Shown here in pieces: positions 35,409 through 44,900 of a DNA stretch of 64,000 nt. The position numbers and the translations under genes are program-made. A model generated the notes under the pieces. It had not been told where the DNA came from and did no database searches. It was given only the letters and a program-made list of their open reading frames with translations. Source of the DNA: Vibrio owensii CAIM 1854 = LMG 25443 (GTDB lineage: Bacteria > Pseudomonadota > Gammaproteobacteria > Enterobacterales > Vibrionaceae); the NCBI RefSeq assembly GCF_000817815.1, contig NZ_JPRD01000043.1, forward strand, positions 1-64,000, written 5' to 3'. The number at the start of each line of letters is the position of its first letter. Position 1 is the stretch's first letter.

Positions 35409-36539
35409 TTAATGGTCTAGGTATAGGTAGTTTTGCCAGCTCTTCATGCGGATAAGCACTTTTCGCATGATAGAAACGTGGGTAAAGCTATCTGAATAAA
35501 CCGCGACCTCAACCGCCGTACCGAGTGGTAGGTGATACTCAGTCAGATCATCAGTGATTTGCAGAGTAACAAACACACGACCACTGGTGCGAAGTGCATC
35601 GGTACCCAGTAGTGCACCACGTGCTTGGAATTGGCTTTCCGCGATGGCAGGTAGCACTTCGATGACCTTACCTTTGAACACTTGTCCCGGTAATGCACGG
35701 AACATAAACTCGGCCTCAAAGCCAGGCTCTAGGCGTTGCAGAGAGTTTTGACGGAACGCTGCGGTGTACAGTTTTTGTTCGGTATGAACGAAAGTCATCA
35801 CAGGAGCAAGTGGCAGCGGTACCGCCATTACGCCCGGACGCAATGCTAACTGAGTCACGTAGCCGTCGGTTGGCGCTCTCACCACTGTCTGATCGAGGTT
35901 GAACTCCGCTTGGCGTAATTCGGCCAATAGTGAAGCAACCTGCGTGTTTTCTCCGCCGACTTCAGAGTCCAACGCAATTTGTGCTTGTTCACGTTTGGAC
36001 TGAGCAACTTCAAGCGTCGCTTGAGCCGCTTTAAATGCTTGACGGCGAGTATCCAATTGTTGCTCGGTGAAGGCGCCACGATCGAAACCGCGTTGGTAAC
36101 GGTCGAATTCGCGTTGCGCTTTGTCACGTTCAGCAAGTGCTTTGATGACTGCAGCTTCCGCTTCTTGAACGCCAGACTCTAGTCCTAATGCACCTTGGCT
36201 GGCTTCTTTCACTTTCGCTCGTAACTTATCCACTTCCGCTTGGAATGGAATCGGATCGATACGGAAAAGTACATCATCTTTCTGCAATGGTTGGTTTGGT
36301 TGAACAGGTACTTCAATCACTCGGCCATGAACGCCAGAAACGACGGGTGTAGTTGAGAAGACTTGGTTACCAATTTGCGTGAACGGATGGTTGTAGTTCA
36401 TCAGCAAGATAAGCGTACCGACCAATACCACACCACCAAGAACAGCAGTTGGAACTGTCCATTTGTTCAATGGGATATTGAAGATTTTGAAAATCGCGAT
36501 ACATAGCGCGGCGTAAGTCAGAACCAGTAGTAAATCCAT
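35409..36539 (-). CDS. yiaV: HlyD-type membrane-fusion protein (YiaV-like)
   Basis: A 376-residue protein. Two N-terminal membrane helices (residues 3-20 and 33-47) are followed by a lipoyl/barrel domain, a long coiled coil (about 100-200), then the returning half with VVRAPTDGYVTQL. This is the adaptor fold of EmrA/HlyD pumps. With the DUF3302 protein encoded upstream it matches the E. coli yiaVW pair. Its start overlaps the stop of that gene by one base. No inner-membrane pump is adjacent, so its partner transporter is unknown. Confidence 0.85.
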   Translation of the reverse strand: MDLLLVLTYAALCIAIFKIFNIPLNKWTVPTAVLGGVVLVGTLILLMNYNHPFTQIGNQVFSTTPVVSGVHGRVIEVPVQPNQPLQKDDVLFRIDPIPFQAEVDKLRAKVKEASQGALGLESGVQEAEAAVIKALAERDKAQREFDRYQRGFDRGAFTEQQLDTRRQAFKAAQATLEVAQSKREQAQIALDSEVGGENTQVASLLAELRQAEFNLDQTVVRAPTDGYVTQLALRPGVMAVPLPLAPVMTFVHTEQKLYTAAFRQNSLQRLEPGFEAEFMFRALPGQVFKGKVIEVLPAIAESQFQARGALLGTDALRTSGRVFVTLQITDDLTEYHLPLGTAVEVAVYSDSFTHVSIMRKVLIRMKSWQNYLYLDH

Positions 36540-36925
36540 TATTGTTCCTCCTTACCTTGTTCTTTTTGTGCTGGAGTGCTTGACGCTGGCTTTTCGCCTT
36601 TCAGCGTAGAGACTTCTTTTTTCAATTCGTTGACTTCATCTATTAGCTCTTCGAGGCGATGATGGATATCATGCGTTTCTTGTTCGAGTTGTTTGAAGCC
36701 CCAACCTCGTTCTTTGCGCCATAATGTCGCCCAAATCCAAAGGAAAGGCCAAAGGGCGTGAAGTGTGAAAAGGCTTACCCAGCCAGCGTAATGAATAGCG
36801 TCTTGGTGAGGATGCTCGCGCTCTTTTGCTATTTCATAAGGAATATCGTGAATCACAATGATTCCGTAGAAGATAACCAAAGCAACGAAAATGAGTAACC
36901 CAAGTGCAAAATAGTCTAGAAACAT
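36539..36925 (-). CDS. yiaW: DUF3302 inner-membrane protein (YiaW-like)
   Basis: A 128-residue protein with two N-terminal membrane helices (about residues 5-25 and 48-68), the second ending at FLWIWATLWRKERGWGF. A Glu/Lys-rich coiled coil (about 80-112) and a disordered tail follow. Architecture and pairing match E. coli YiaW. Its role is unknown beyond membership in this two-gene unit. It is divergent from the EamA gene. Confidence 0.85.
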   Translation of the reverse strand: MFLDYFALGLLIFVALVIFYGIIVIHDIPYEIAKEREHPHQDAIHYAGWVSLFTLHALWPFLWIWATLWRKERGWGFKQLEQETHDIHHRLEELIDEVNELKKEVSTLKGEKPASSTPAQKEQGKEEQ

Positions 36926-37071
36926 CTTACTTCCCTGTGCTTGTTGCTAAATAGAAAAACTTACGTAAATTAACTGTTTAAGTATTTGATGAAACAATAA
37001 GTGAATCAAGTTATTTATAACTCGATGCGCTGTTATTGAGAGATACGGCATGCAATACGAAGGAGTAAGCA

Positions 37072-37962
37072 GTGCAATATTCAGGTGAGATTGCTGCAAT
37101 TTGCGCGGCGGTCGTTTGGGCGGTTGCCACATGGATATACAGTCAGTTCAGTCATCGTTTTTCAGCGATGCAGTTGAACATCGTCAAAGGCATTATTGCA
37201 TCAGCGATGATGCTGGTGGTCATGCCATTTCTGCCGCAGGGTATACCAACACAAATTGAACCGTTACATCTCGCTGTATTAGCGGTTTCCGGTGTGATTG
37301 GTATTGCCATTGGTGACAGTGCTTACTTCGCCGCGTTGAAGCGCATTGGTCCGAACAAAACCTTATTGCTGGAATCTCTTGCTCCCCCGCTATCAGGCGT
37401 GCTTGCTTTGGTGTTTCTTGGTTCGGAACTGACATTACAAAGTTGGTTTGGCGTCGTGGTGACAACCGCAGCAGTGACTTTTGTGGTCTTTCAGCCTTCT
37501 TCTTCAGGTGAAGAAACAAATTGGAGTGGCATTGGGTTTGGCCTGTTGGCGAGTGTATGCCAAGCTTCGGGTGTGGTGATTTCGCACTATGCGTTGGTTG
37601 CAGGCGATCTTCCACCGTTACTTGGTGCGTTAATCAGGCTCAGCATTGGTGTGTTAGCGGTTTGCTTGGTGATTAAAGTCGTTGAGCCCGCACCGTTTAA
37701 AGGCATCAAGCAGCACATTCAAGAGATGGGTAACAAAGCAATGGGATGGTTGTTACTGGCGATCTTTGTCGGAACCTTTCTCGCCCTTTGGCTACAACAG
37801 ATTGCGTTGAAGTACGCCAACCCAGCGATAGCGCAAACTTTAATCGCCACCAGCCCGCTGTTTATCTTGGTGATTTATGCGATCAAAGGTGAGAAGGTTG
37901 GCGCGAAGAGTGTAATAGGAACATTGGTCGCGCTTGGCGGTATTTCATTGTTCTTTCTTTAA
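37072..37962 (+). CDS. EamA/DMT-family transporter
   Basis: A 296-residue protein with ten hydrophobic helices in two EamA repeats (about 1-135 and 150-296). Motifs include AAVVWAVATWIYSQ at the start and the ALKRIGPNKTLLLESLAPP loop. Such proteins export metabolites or amino acids. The substrate cannot be told. A single gene with a strong terminator. Confidence 0.88.
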   Translation: MQYSGEIAAICAAVVWAVATWIYSQFSHRFSAMQLNIVKGIIASAMMLVVMPFLPQGIPTQIEPLHLAVLAVSGVIGIAIGDSAYFAALKRIGPNKTLLLESLAPPLSGVLALVFLGSELTLQSWFGVVVTTAAVTFVVFQPSSSGEETNWSGIGFGLLASVCQASGVVISHYALVAGDLPPLLGALIRLSIGVLAVCLVIKVVEPAPFKGIKQHIQEMGNKAMGWLLLAIFVGTFLALWLQQIALKYANPAIAQTLIATSPLFILVIYAIKGEKVGAKSVIGTLVALGGISLFFL

Positions 37963-37993
37963 GCCTTTCTCTTAGCAAGAATAAGCAAGATAT

Positions 37994-38028
37994 AAAAAAC
38001 GCCCCAGTTTGAGCTGGGGCGTTTTTTA
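37994..38028. terminator. Strong terminator after the EamA gene
   Basis: A GC-rich stem (about 37995-38009 with 38014-38027), A6 before and T6 after. It lies between convergent genes and can serve both. Confidence 0.93.
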
Positions 38029-38082
38029 TTGTTCAGAGTTTGGTTTGTGGGGCAGAGCTTTGTTTATCGTTGAGGGCTTGGC

Positions 38083-39666
38083 TTATAGCTCAGTACACAC
38101 TTGATTTCGGCCGTTGGCTTTCGCACGGTACAAGGCTTTGTCGGCACGATAGAAGGTACGTTGAGTGTTTTCACCTTCACGATGTAAGGTGATGCCGATG
38201 GAGACGGTCAAACCGCGCTCGCCCAAGATTTCATGCCAACCAAACTGGTAAATGCGCTCACGGTAATTTTCTGCGTGCATTTCAGCTTTAGCGACTTCAG
38301 TGTTTTCAAGAATCACCAAGAACTCTTCTCCACCAAAACGTACACATGAAGACCCACGGAATTTAAAGTAACCGGAGAGTTCTTTCGAAACGTTCACAAT
38401 GGCTTTATCACCCACTAAGTGGCTGAGCTCATCGTTAATCGATTTGAAGTGATCAATGTCGATAACCAGTAAGGCAAAAGGCGTGTCGTGCAGCAGCAAA
38501 TCTTTGAGCTTCACTTCCAACCAACGTCGGTTGTGCAAAGACGTCAGAGGGTCTGTGAACACGTCTTGTTGCAACTGGGCTACCGTATTTTTGTGTTGTT
38601 GGGTCGTCTCTTTCAGTTCTTTGTTTTCAATCTCTGAAAGGATTAGTTTGAGTTGTAATTCAAATCGAGTCAGGCGGCGCAACTGTGCAGGACCTAGCTC
38701 GCTGATTGGAATGTGTTTCACCAAGTCAGATTCAACGCGAAACGCTTTCTTCTCGTAATTGAGTGCCTCTTTGAACAAGCCTTGCGATGAACACACTTGG
38801 CTCATTGCATTGTAAAAGCGGTTCGCAATCAATGGTGAAGAATGTTCGTTGATGCGTTTGCCAGTCGAGGCCAACAGTAGGTTTGACAGTGATGGGTGGC
38901 CGACTTCATTCAAACAATAAGCCGTCTCGATTTTTACCATGGTTGAGAGCCAGAATGTGTGCTGCTTACCGGTTGCGTACTGGATTTGAGAGATGGCAAG
39001 CAGCGCTTCGTTGTACTCTTTTTGTAAACGGTGCAGTTTGGCTCGGTATAAATGAATCTGGCCGGTTAGGTTTTTATCACTGACCAAGATGCTGAGTTCT
39101 TCACATTCGCTGAGCAAGTCTGTCGCCGCGCCGATGCGCTGAAGGCTGATGTAACACGCCAACATATAGAGTTTGTAGCGCAATCTCAGCGAGCGGCTAC
39201 CAATCGCATGATCAATTGCATCGATCTTTTGGTAGTAGCGTAGAGCGCGATTATGATCGCCATACGCATCACACAGATTGCCCATCCCAATGATAGCTAA
39301 CACGTACTCGTCAATGTAACCGTATTCCACCGATATATTGGAGGAAGAGATGTACTCGGTTAATGCCGCGTTGTAGTCGCCTTTCTCGACCAAGCGATCA
39401 CTCAAGCTCGATTTCACCGAAAGAATGTCTTCGACGTCCTCTGGCAGTTTGAGTAAATCTAGTGCGTGGCGTAGCTCTTCAATGCTTTCTGTTAACTGTT
39501 TAATCTTGCTGCGGTACTCGGCACTGATGATATAGCAATGCGCTTTCTCTCGATTGGTTGAAGCAATGTGTAGGCGAATGTGTTCCCACAAGATCAACGC
39601 CTCTTCACCAGTGACTGAAGAGGGATCCATGCCTGCATCGGTGACCTTACTAAGCAGTTGTTCCAT
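38083..39666 (-). CDS. TPR-sensor diguanylate cyclase
   Basis: A 527-residue protein. Residues 1-330 are TPR-like helical repeats, then a coiled-coil linker and a GGDEF domain (about 365-527). The active site is RFGGEEF with GGEEF at 445-449. DPLTSLHNRR and IDIDHFKSIND are also intact, so it should make c-di-GMP. The residues before GGEEF read RGSSCVRF, so the RxxD inhibitory site is not formed and product feedback is probably lost. It has no membrane segment or signal. Its start overlaps the end of the upstream TPR gene by 17 bp, so the two are translated together. Confidence 0.9.
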   Translation of the reverse strand: MEQLLSKVTDAGMDPSSVTGEEALILWEHIRLHIASTNREKAHCYIISAEYRSKIKQLTESIEELRHALDLLKLPEDVEDILSVKSSLSDRLVEKGDYNAALTEYISSSNISVEYGYIDEYVLAIIGMGNLCDAYGDHNRALRYYQKIDAIDHAIGSRSLRLRYKLYMLACYISLQRIGAATDLLSECEELSILVSDKNLTGQIHLYRAKLHRLQKEYNEALLAISQIQYATGKQHTFWLSTMVKIETAYCLNEVGHPSLSNLLLASTGKRINEHSSPLIANRFYNAMSQVCSSQGLFKEALNYEKKAFRVESDLVKHIPISELGPAQLRRLTRFELQLKLILSEIENKELKETTQQHKNTVAQLQQDVFTDPLTSLHNRRWLEVKLKDLLLHDTPFALLVIDIDHFKSINDELSHLVGDKAIVNVSKELSGYFKFRGSSCVRFGGEEFLVILENTEVAKAEMHAENYRERIYQFGWHEILGERGLTVSIGITLHREGENTQRTFYRADKALYRAKANGRNQVCTEL

Positions 39667-41134
39667 TCTTCATTACCTCAATGTGGCTCTCTTCCAACTG
39701 CTCTAATGTGAACGGGAAGGTTAGGATGTCCTGTAGATAAAGGGTCGGCTTAGGGCCAGTTAAACCGCGACGTTTCCAAGGGTAGATGTCCAACATAGCA
39801 CAGACGGTGCGGTAGAGATCTTCAGCGGCTTGATCCTTTTCAGCAATCAACATCGCTAGACGGTCGCTGCTCAAGCGCGAGATAAGATCACTAGAAGTGG
39901 TTAGCGAATGGACTAATTCGGTACAGATGTCGAGAAACGCTGGATCGGAGTGGCGGATCATGATGATCGCATGATTAGAGCGTTTTAATTCGGTCTTAAA
40001 CAGAACCAGTTGTTCCCACCAATAGGTTTCTGACACTACATTTGAGAACTGCTTTTCTGGGTCATATTCATGTTGAGCACGAATACGGTTGATGAGTTTT
40101 CTTGCTCGCTGTTCTAGCTGGCGTTTTGAGCCACGAGCTTTGTCCATGCTGACTCGGTGTGTCTGCTCTTTAAGCATCTTGAGGGCATGTTTGCGATATT
40201 TTTGAAACGCTTGGAAAGCGAGCTCGTAATTGCCTTGCTCTTCGGCAACTCGTGATTGTTGGAAGCAGATTTGGCTGAGTAGTTCACCGTTATCAAACGC
40301 GAGCGCGGATTGTTCGGCGGATTGCAAAAGTTTTGCAGCACTCTCGGTGTTTTTACGCAATAGTTCGAGTCTTGCTCGACTGATGAAAGAGTGGGCCTTC
40401 ATCCAAGTCAGGTCTTGCTCTATCGCGAGCTGGTGGGCTTTTTGCGTCGCTTCTTCTGCGGCATCGAGACGTTCTAAGCCAAGAAGCGCAAGACCTTTAA
40501 AGTCCCATATCTCAGCTTGCCAAGTGCTGTCTTCATGATCTCTTAGGACTTCGGTTGCTCCGTCTAAAACGGTGAGCATTTCAACAAAGTTGTTGAGTAG
40601 GTAGTAATCCCAAGCTAGCAGGATTCTCGCTTTCCCTTCTAACCAAGCAATACGGACGTTATTTGCCACTTTAACCGCAAGTTCGTGCGTGGAAGCGGCA
40701 AGCTTATGTTCGTTAGTGATTCGCCAAACGTTGCCTAGGCCAATTAAGGCTTCGATTTGAATCTCGATGTCGTCGACCAAGGCTGATTGCTCAAGGGCGT
40801 TAATCCAATATTGTTGAGCGGAGTAATATTTTGCTTGTCCCCAATATTGCAGTGCGAATAGGTGGAGAATTTCTGGAAGGTGATCGTCAGTATCGAGTTG
40901 AATTTGAATATTGTAAGCGTCTTTAATCAGCTTTAGGCCATGACGATAGTCCATGCTACACCAGCATGCGTGCGACATGATGATAAGTGCGCGGATCTCG
41001 CCATCGACAAATAGAATTTGCTCTGCACGAATACGGCACTGTTCTGCGATTCGGAATGCTCGCTCGGGATCAGATTTTATCTGGCCTTCAAGGGCGTTGA
41101 GCTCGGCCTCGAGCTGAATTTGGCTTTTATCCAA
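39650..41134 (-). CDS. TPR protein with a degenerate GGDEF domain
   Basis: A 494-residue protein with TPR-like helices (1-330), a basic linker, and a C-terminal domain (about 355-494) that follows the GGDEF fold. SDLISRLSSDRLAMLI aligns with the active-site strand, but SSDRL (422-426) replaces GGDEF, and the DxLTGLxNR and metal-binding Asp motifs are absent. It cannot be a cyclase. It may bind or steer the active enzyme encoded just downstream, which has the same overall layout. It was probably born by duplication. Confidence 0.85.
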   Translation of the reverse strand: MDKSQIQLEAELNALEGQIKSDPERAFRIAEQCRIRAEQILFVDGEIRALIIMSHACWCSMDYRHGLKLIKDAYNIQIQLDTDDHLPEILHLFALQYWGQAKYYSAQQYWINALEQSALVDDIEIQIEALIGLGNVWRITNEHKLAASTHELAVKVANNVRIAWLEGKARILLAWDYYLLNNFVEMLTVLDGATEVLRDHEDSTWQAEIWDFKGLALLGLERLDAAEEATQKAHQLAIEQDLTWMKAHSFISRARLELLRKNTESAAKLLQSAEQSALAFDNGELLSQICFQQSRVAEEQGNYELAFQAFQKYRKHALKMLKEQTHRVSMDKARGSKRQLEQRARKLINRIRAQHEYDPEKQFSNVVSETYWWEQLVLFKTELKRSNHAIIMIRHSDPAFLDICTELVHSLTTSSDLISRLSSDRLAMLIAEKDQAAEDLYRTVCAMLDIYPWKRRGLTGPKPTLYLQDILTFPFTLEQLEESHIEVMKNGTTA

Positions 41135-41201
41135 CGTTCACATCCATGACTATCGAACTGGAATTTACACCTAAAAACAAGGGTTAGATGCATTTATCGT
41201 T

Positions 41202-41226
41202 TTGGTGTGGAAAATGGCCACACCAA
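41202..41226. repeat. 9-bp perfect inverted repeat between the TPR gene and the zinc-ribbon gene
   Basis: Arms 41202-41210 and 41218-41226 are exact complements. There is no T tract. It lies about 70 bp before the TPR gene start and 77 bp past the zinc-ribbon gene stop, so it may be an operator or a 3' hairpin. Confidence 0.5.
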
Positions 41227-41302
41227 TAAGGAATCGGATACTGTAATGTATACCGTGTTCAACACTTACTTACCACTCATAAATGAGTAAACTGTTAAAT
41301 AG

Positions 41303-42772
41303 TCATGACAACAATTGTTTGATCGTTAGCGGTGCGTCTGTGACCTTCAGTCTTTGAGCAGCAGTAAGTCCTTGCTTATCCTGATAGCACAAATTATGCC
41401 AAGCTCTGAATATATCTAAAAGAGGCAATATCCCGGCAGGTCGTAATTTGCGACGTGGCTCGTTGATGAAGCTCTCAAACAGCAGTTGGAAGCGGTTTTG
41501 ATAGAACTGAATGTGACGTGTTGTTGCCACATTAAACCAGGCTTCTGGCTCGTTTTTATCGCCAGCTAAATAGCAAATACCCTTGTTGCACTCATACTGG
41601 CTAGAAATCGCCCAGCGATCTCGCCACCAACTCATGTAGGCAATGTCTACTTTGCCAAATGGCGCACTCAAGTCCCAAATCGCGTCCTCTTCTACGTACA
41701 TCAGATCTACATTTTTCTCTTGGATACGAGACAAACAAACGCTCAACGCAGCAGAGCGGAGCAGGGGATCTTGAGGCATGTAGATAGAAACGCGCTTCTC
41801 AGGGCAGCACATATCTAGCACATGAAGATAGTGCGCATAAGAAGTGTATGGCGGACGAATCAAAGCGCCCTTGGATGGGTAATGGAACACCGAAAGGTTA
41901 CCCAAAGGATCCTCAACGTTGCCACGAGCCAGAATGGTTTGATATTTCTGATCGATGCGCTCACGCAGTTTTTTAGATGGTGCTGGTGGCGGTTCACTCG
42001 CTTCTGCTGTGTATTCTTGTGAGACAAAGCGAGACACTTCATCGTATGGGTTGTGATCCAGTGTAGCGACTGGCTCATCATCAGAAGAGTAATTCACATG
42101 CTGACAAAGGATATAACCCGAATGTGCTTCACCTGAAGCAATCCAGTAAACGCCATTATTGCTGTTTGGCTGCAGCGCGACATAGTTTGATGCGAGCTCA
42201 TAATGCTCAGCGTGGTTTACCCAGCGTGCATCAATCGTCGCCAGTTTGCGTCGGCAACGGCTAGCGATGTGGTCAACATGATCGTAAAAGGTTTTTGGGT
42301 TGATGCTGAGTTTACGGCAGATTTCACGAACGGAATAACCAGTAAACAACAAGCCCATCAAATTCTCTTGGAATTGAAGCTTTTTGTTGGCACCAGACCA
42401 TTTATCGACAAAAGTACTTTGGCACACTTTGCAGCGGTAACGTTGGCGATCGCCACTGTAACCGAAAGCGTGATAGAGGTGTTTATGAGTATGGACAGAA
42501 AGCCCAAAGTTATCGCAGTCATCGTTGCGACAAGCAGGTAACCCGTCACTGTGGACGTGACGCAGACGATGAAGTTCGTTCACTACATCGCGGTTATTAA
42601 GTAAGGGGGGGAAAGCTCCACACTCACGGCATACCATCGCCGGACGTTTAGGGTTAGCATGTTGCAAAACGTATCGCTTTGCATCACTCAATCCAAAGTT
42701 GTCACACGCCAATGTTTTACAAAAGTTGAGTTGTAACCCATCTGCGTCCCTTGGCAGTTCGCCGTTAGACAC
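41303..42772 (-). CDS. Zinc-ribbon/HTH protein resembling an IS1 InsA-type DNA-binding module
   Basis: A 489-residue protein. Three Cys clusters lie in the first 125 residues: C18-x4-C23-DNFGL, CRECGAFPPL, and C81-x4-C86-DNFGL followed by RYRCKVCQSTF. The last ends in the pattern seen in IS1 InsA and related transposase zinc ribbons. An HTH follows (GYSVREICRKLSINPKTFYDHV). The rest, about 300 residues, has no known domain and no DDE triad that I can see. The start is GTG at 42772 with a GAGGGGG ribosome site. It is probably a domesticated transposon-type DNA-binding protein. I recall homologues at the same place in other vibrios, which argues for a cellular role. Confidence 0.75.
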   Translation of the reverse strand: MSNGELPRDADGLQLNFCKTLACDNFGLSDAKRYVLQHANPKRPAMVCRECGAFPPLLNNRDVVNELHRLRHVHSDGLPACRNDDCDNFGLSVHTHKHLYHAFGYSGDRQRYRCKVCQSTFVDKWSGANKKLQFQENLMGLLFTGYSVREICRKLSINPKTFYDHVDHIASRCRRKLATIDARWVNHAEHYELASNYVALQPNSNNGVYWIASGEAHSGYILCQHVNYSSDDEPVATLDHNPYDEVSRFVSQEYTAEASEPPPAPSKKLRERIDQKYQTILARGNVEDPLGNLSVFHYPSKGALIRPPYTSYAHYLHVLDMCCPEKRVSIYMPQDPLLRSAALSVCLSRIQEKNVDLMYVEEDAIWDLSAPFGKVDIAYMSWWRDRWAISSQYECNKGICYLAGDKNEPEAWFNVATTRHIQFYQNRFQLLFESFINEPRRKLRPAGILPLLDIFRAWHNLCYQDKQGLTAAQRLKVTDAPLTIKQLLS

Positions 42773-42840
42773 AATCGCCCCCTCGGGATAATTCTTGCAG
42801 CCGGTCAGGCCCCGGCTGCTATTTACTACTTAGGTGTTTC

Positions 42841-43551
42841 TTAGATGTTGATTGCTGTTTCTAGAGCAACTTTCATCATGTCGTTGAACGACTTTTGACG
42901 CTCTTCAGAGCTTAGTTTTTCACCACGGATGATGTGGTCAGAAACTGTTAGGATAGTTAGAGCTTTCGCACCTAGGTCAGCAGCAACGCCGTAGATACCA
43001 GCCGCTTCCATGTCTACACCTAAGATGCCTAGTTTTTCCATTTTCTCGAACAGGTCTGCTTCTGGTGTGTAGAACAGGTCTGCAGAGAATACGTTACCAA
43101 CTTTAACCGGTACTTCTTGAGCACGTGCTTGGTTAACCGCTTCTTCTAGAAGACCGTAGTCAGCGATTGCAGCGAAGTCGTGGTTGTTGAAACGGATACG
43201 GTTAACTTTTGAGTCTGTAGATGCACCCATACCGATAACAACGTCCATTAGTTTCACGTCGTCACGTACTGCACCACAGCTACCTACACGGATAACGTTT
43301 TTCACGCCGTACTCAGCGATTAGTTCGTGTACGTAGATACAGCAAGATGGGATACCCATGCCGTGGCCCATTACAGAAACTTTCTTACCTTTGTAAGTGC
43401 CAGTAAAGCCGAACATGTTGCGAACGTCACAAACTTGTTTCACATCTTCTAGGAACGTTTCTGCGATGTATTTAGCGCGCAACGGGTCGCCTGGCATTAG
43501 AACTGTTTCAGCGAAATCACCTGGTTGTGCGTTAATGTGTGGGGTTGCCAT
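42841..43551 (-). CDS. deoD: Purine nucleoside phosphorylase, DeoD type
   Basis: A 236-residue hexameric-type PNP. It cleaves purine (deoxy)nucleosides with phosphate. Motifs: GDPLRAKYIAE (phosphate), GHGMGIPSCCIYVHEL, RVGSCGAV, VDMEAAGIY (ribose) and VSDHIIRGE with the catalytic Asp. No other deo genes are next to it, so this is probably the stand-alone second copy of vibrios. Confidence 0.95.
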   Translation of the reverse strand: MATPHINAQPGDFAETVLMPGDPLRAKYIAETFLEDVKQVCDVRNMFGFTGTYKGKKVSVMGHGMGIPSCCIYVHELIAEYGVKNVIRVGSCGAVRDDVKLMDVVIGMGASTDSKVNRIRFNNHDFAAIADYGLLEEAVNQARAQEVPVKVGNVFSADLFYTPEADLFEKMEKLGILGVDMEAAGIYGVAADLGAKALTILTVSDHIIRGEKLSSEERQKSFNDMMKVALETAINI

Positions 43552-43841
43552 AAGTGCTCTCCAAAGTTTTGTTCAGGTAAAACGCATCAATTATAGAATG
43601 CTATTACCAATTCTGTTGAACTTGTTCGTTTTCGTTGAGGCCATAATATCGGGACAGGGTAAGGGGACTTGAGAGTTAAGTCACAAAACGGTCGGTTTTA
43701 GTGTTTAAATATTCTGTTGATAACTAAATCTGTTGAAAGCAAAAAGGCAATCGATTTGCTTTTGAGCAGTTTGTCGATTGCGCGCACAAATTCTTCCTTT
43801 CTTCGCCTAAATTTTTTCTGAAATTGTGCTGATCGAATTCC

Positions 43842-43936
43842 TGTACAAGTGAGTAAAACGGTTAAATTGTACAATTTATTTTCTTGTACAATCTGGAAAG
43901 GCTTGCTATAAGTTATACAACAAAACATTTTGTATA
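43842..43936 (+). promoter_or_regulatory. Cluster of TGTACA-type operators before the DUF523-MerR-photolyase operon
   Basis: TGTACA occurs at 43842-43847, again inside the palindrome ATTGTACAAT at 43866-43875, and again in TTGTACAA at 43884-43891. A related inverted repeat follows, TATACAA (43914-43920) with TTGTATA (43930-43936). This is the word set bound by CarH/LitR-type MerR regulators, and a MerR gene lies in the operon. The last pair overlaps the probable promoter just before the ATG. Confidence 0.65.
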
Positions 43937-43949
43937 GGGATGCGTCATC

Positions 43950-44900
43950 ATGGAATCGTCAATCAAAGTAGGTATCAGCTCTTGTGTGTTAGGTGAACGT
44001 GTACGTTTCGACTCTGGGCACAAAATCAGCAACTTCGTTACTAAAGAATTAGATGGGTACTTCAGCTTCGTGCCTGTATGCCCGGAAGTCGGTGTTGGCA
44101 TGACAGTGCCTCGCCCAACCATTCGTCTAGTGAGCAACGAAGAGCGTATTGCATTGGTCGAAACAAAGAATCCCGAAAACGATCATACCGATAAAATGCT
44201 GACGTACTCAGAAAACAAAGTGAACGAGCTCCAAGGGGAACACCTGTGCGGCTACATCGTGTGTGCTAAGTCTCCAACTTGCGGCATGGAACGAGTGAAG
44301 GTTTACAGCAAGAACAGTGCTGCAAAAGAAGGCATTGGTTTGTACACCAAAACTTTGATGGAAAAAATGCCGTGGTTGCCAGTAGAAGAAGATGGTCGCT
44401 TAAATGACCCTGTGTTGAAAGAGAACTTCATTACTCGCGTTTACTGCTTGAACGACTTTTATGAGTCAATGGGCGGCGAGCCAACTCGTGGCAAGATCAT
44501 CGAGTTCCACTCTCGTTACAAGCTAACACTGATGGCGCACCACCCAGAATCTTACCGATCTCTAGGCCGATTAGTTGCTGATGTTGCGAACTATGAAATC
44601 GAAGACTTTTACAACGAATATCGCCTTGGCCTAATGAAGGCACTGCAAAACCGAGCGAGCCGTAAAAATAACACAAACGTGTTGATGCACTTACAAGGCT
44701 ACTTTAAGCGTTCGCTGAACAGTGATGAGAAAGCAGAGTTAGCGACGGTTATCAGTGACTACCGAACTGGCCTGTTACCATTGCTTGCCCCGTTAACCTT
44801 AATTAAGCACTATCTCAATGCGTACCCAGATGAGTACCTACAAAAACAAAAATATTTAGAACCATACCCGCAGGAGATGAGACTACGTTATGGATTGTAG
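43950..44900 (+). CDS. DUF523 plus DUF1722 (YbgA-like) protein
   Basis: A 316-residue two-domain protein. DUF523 (1-150) has the Cys-rich sites GISSCVLGERVRFDSGHK, VPVCPEVGVGM and KSPTCGME. DUF1722 (190-305) has FHSRYKLTLMAHHPESY. The family travels with photolyase and CarH/LitR-type regulators, and light-linked DNA repair is suspected but not shown. The stop overlaps the MerR start by 11 bp. Confidence 0.88.
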   Translation: MESSIKVGISSCVLGERVRFDSGHKISNFVTKELDGYFSFVPVCPEVGVGMTVPRPTIRLVSNEERIALVETKNPENDHTDKMLTYSENKVNELQGEHLCGYIVCAKSPTCGMERVKVYSKNSAAKEGIGLYTKTLMEKMPWLPVEEDGRLNDPVLKENFITRVYCLNDFYESMGGEPTRGKIIEFHSRYKLTLMAHHPESYRSLGRLVADVANYEIEDFYNEYRLGLMKALQNRASRKNNTNVLMHLQGYFKRSLNSDEKAELATVISDYRTGLLPLLAPLTLIKHYLNAYPDEYLQKQKYLEPYPQEMRLRYGL

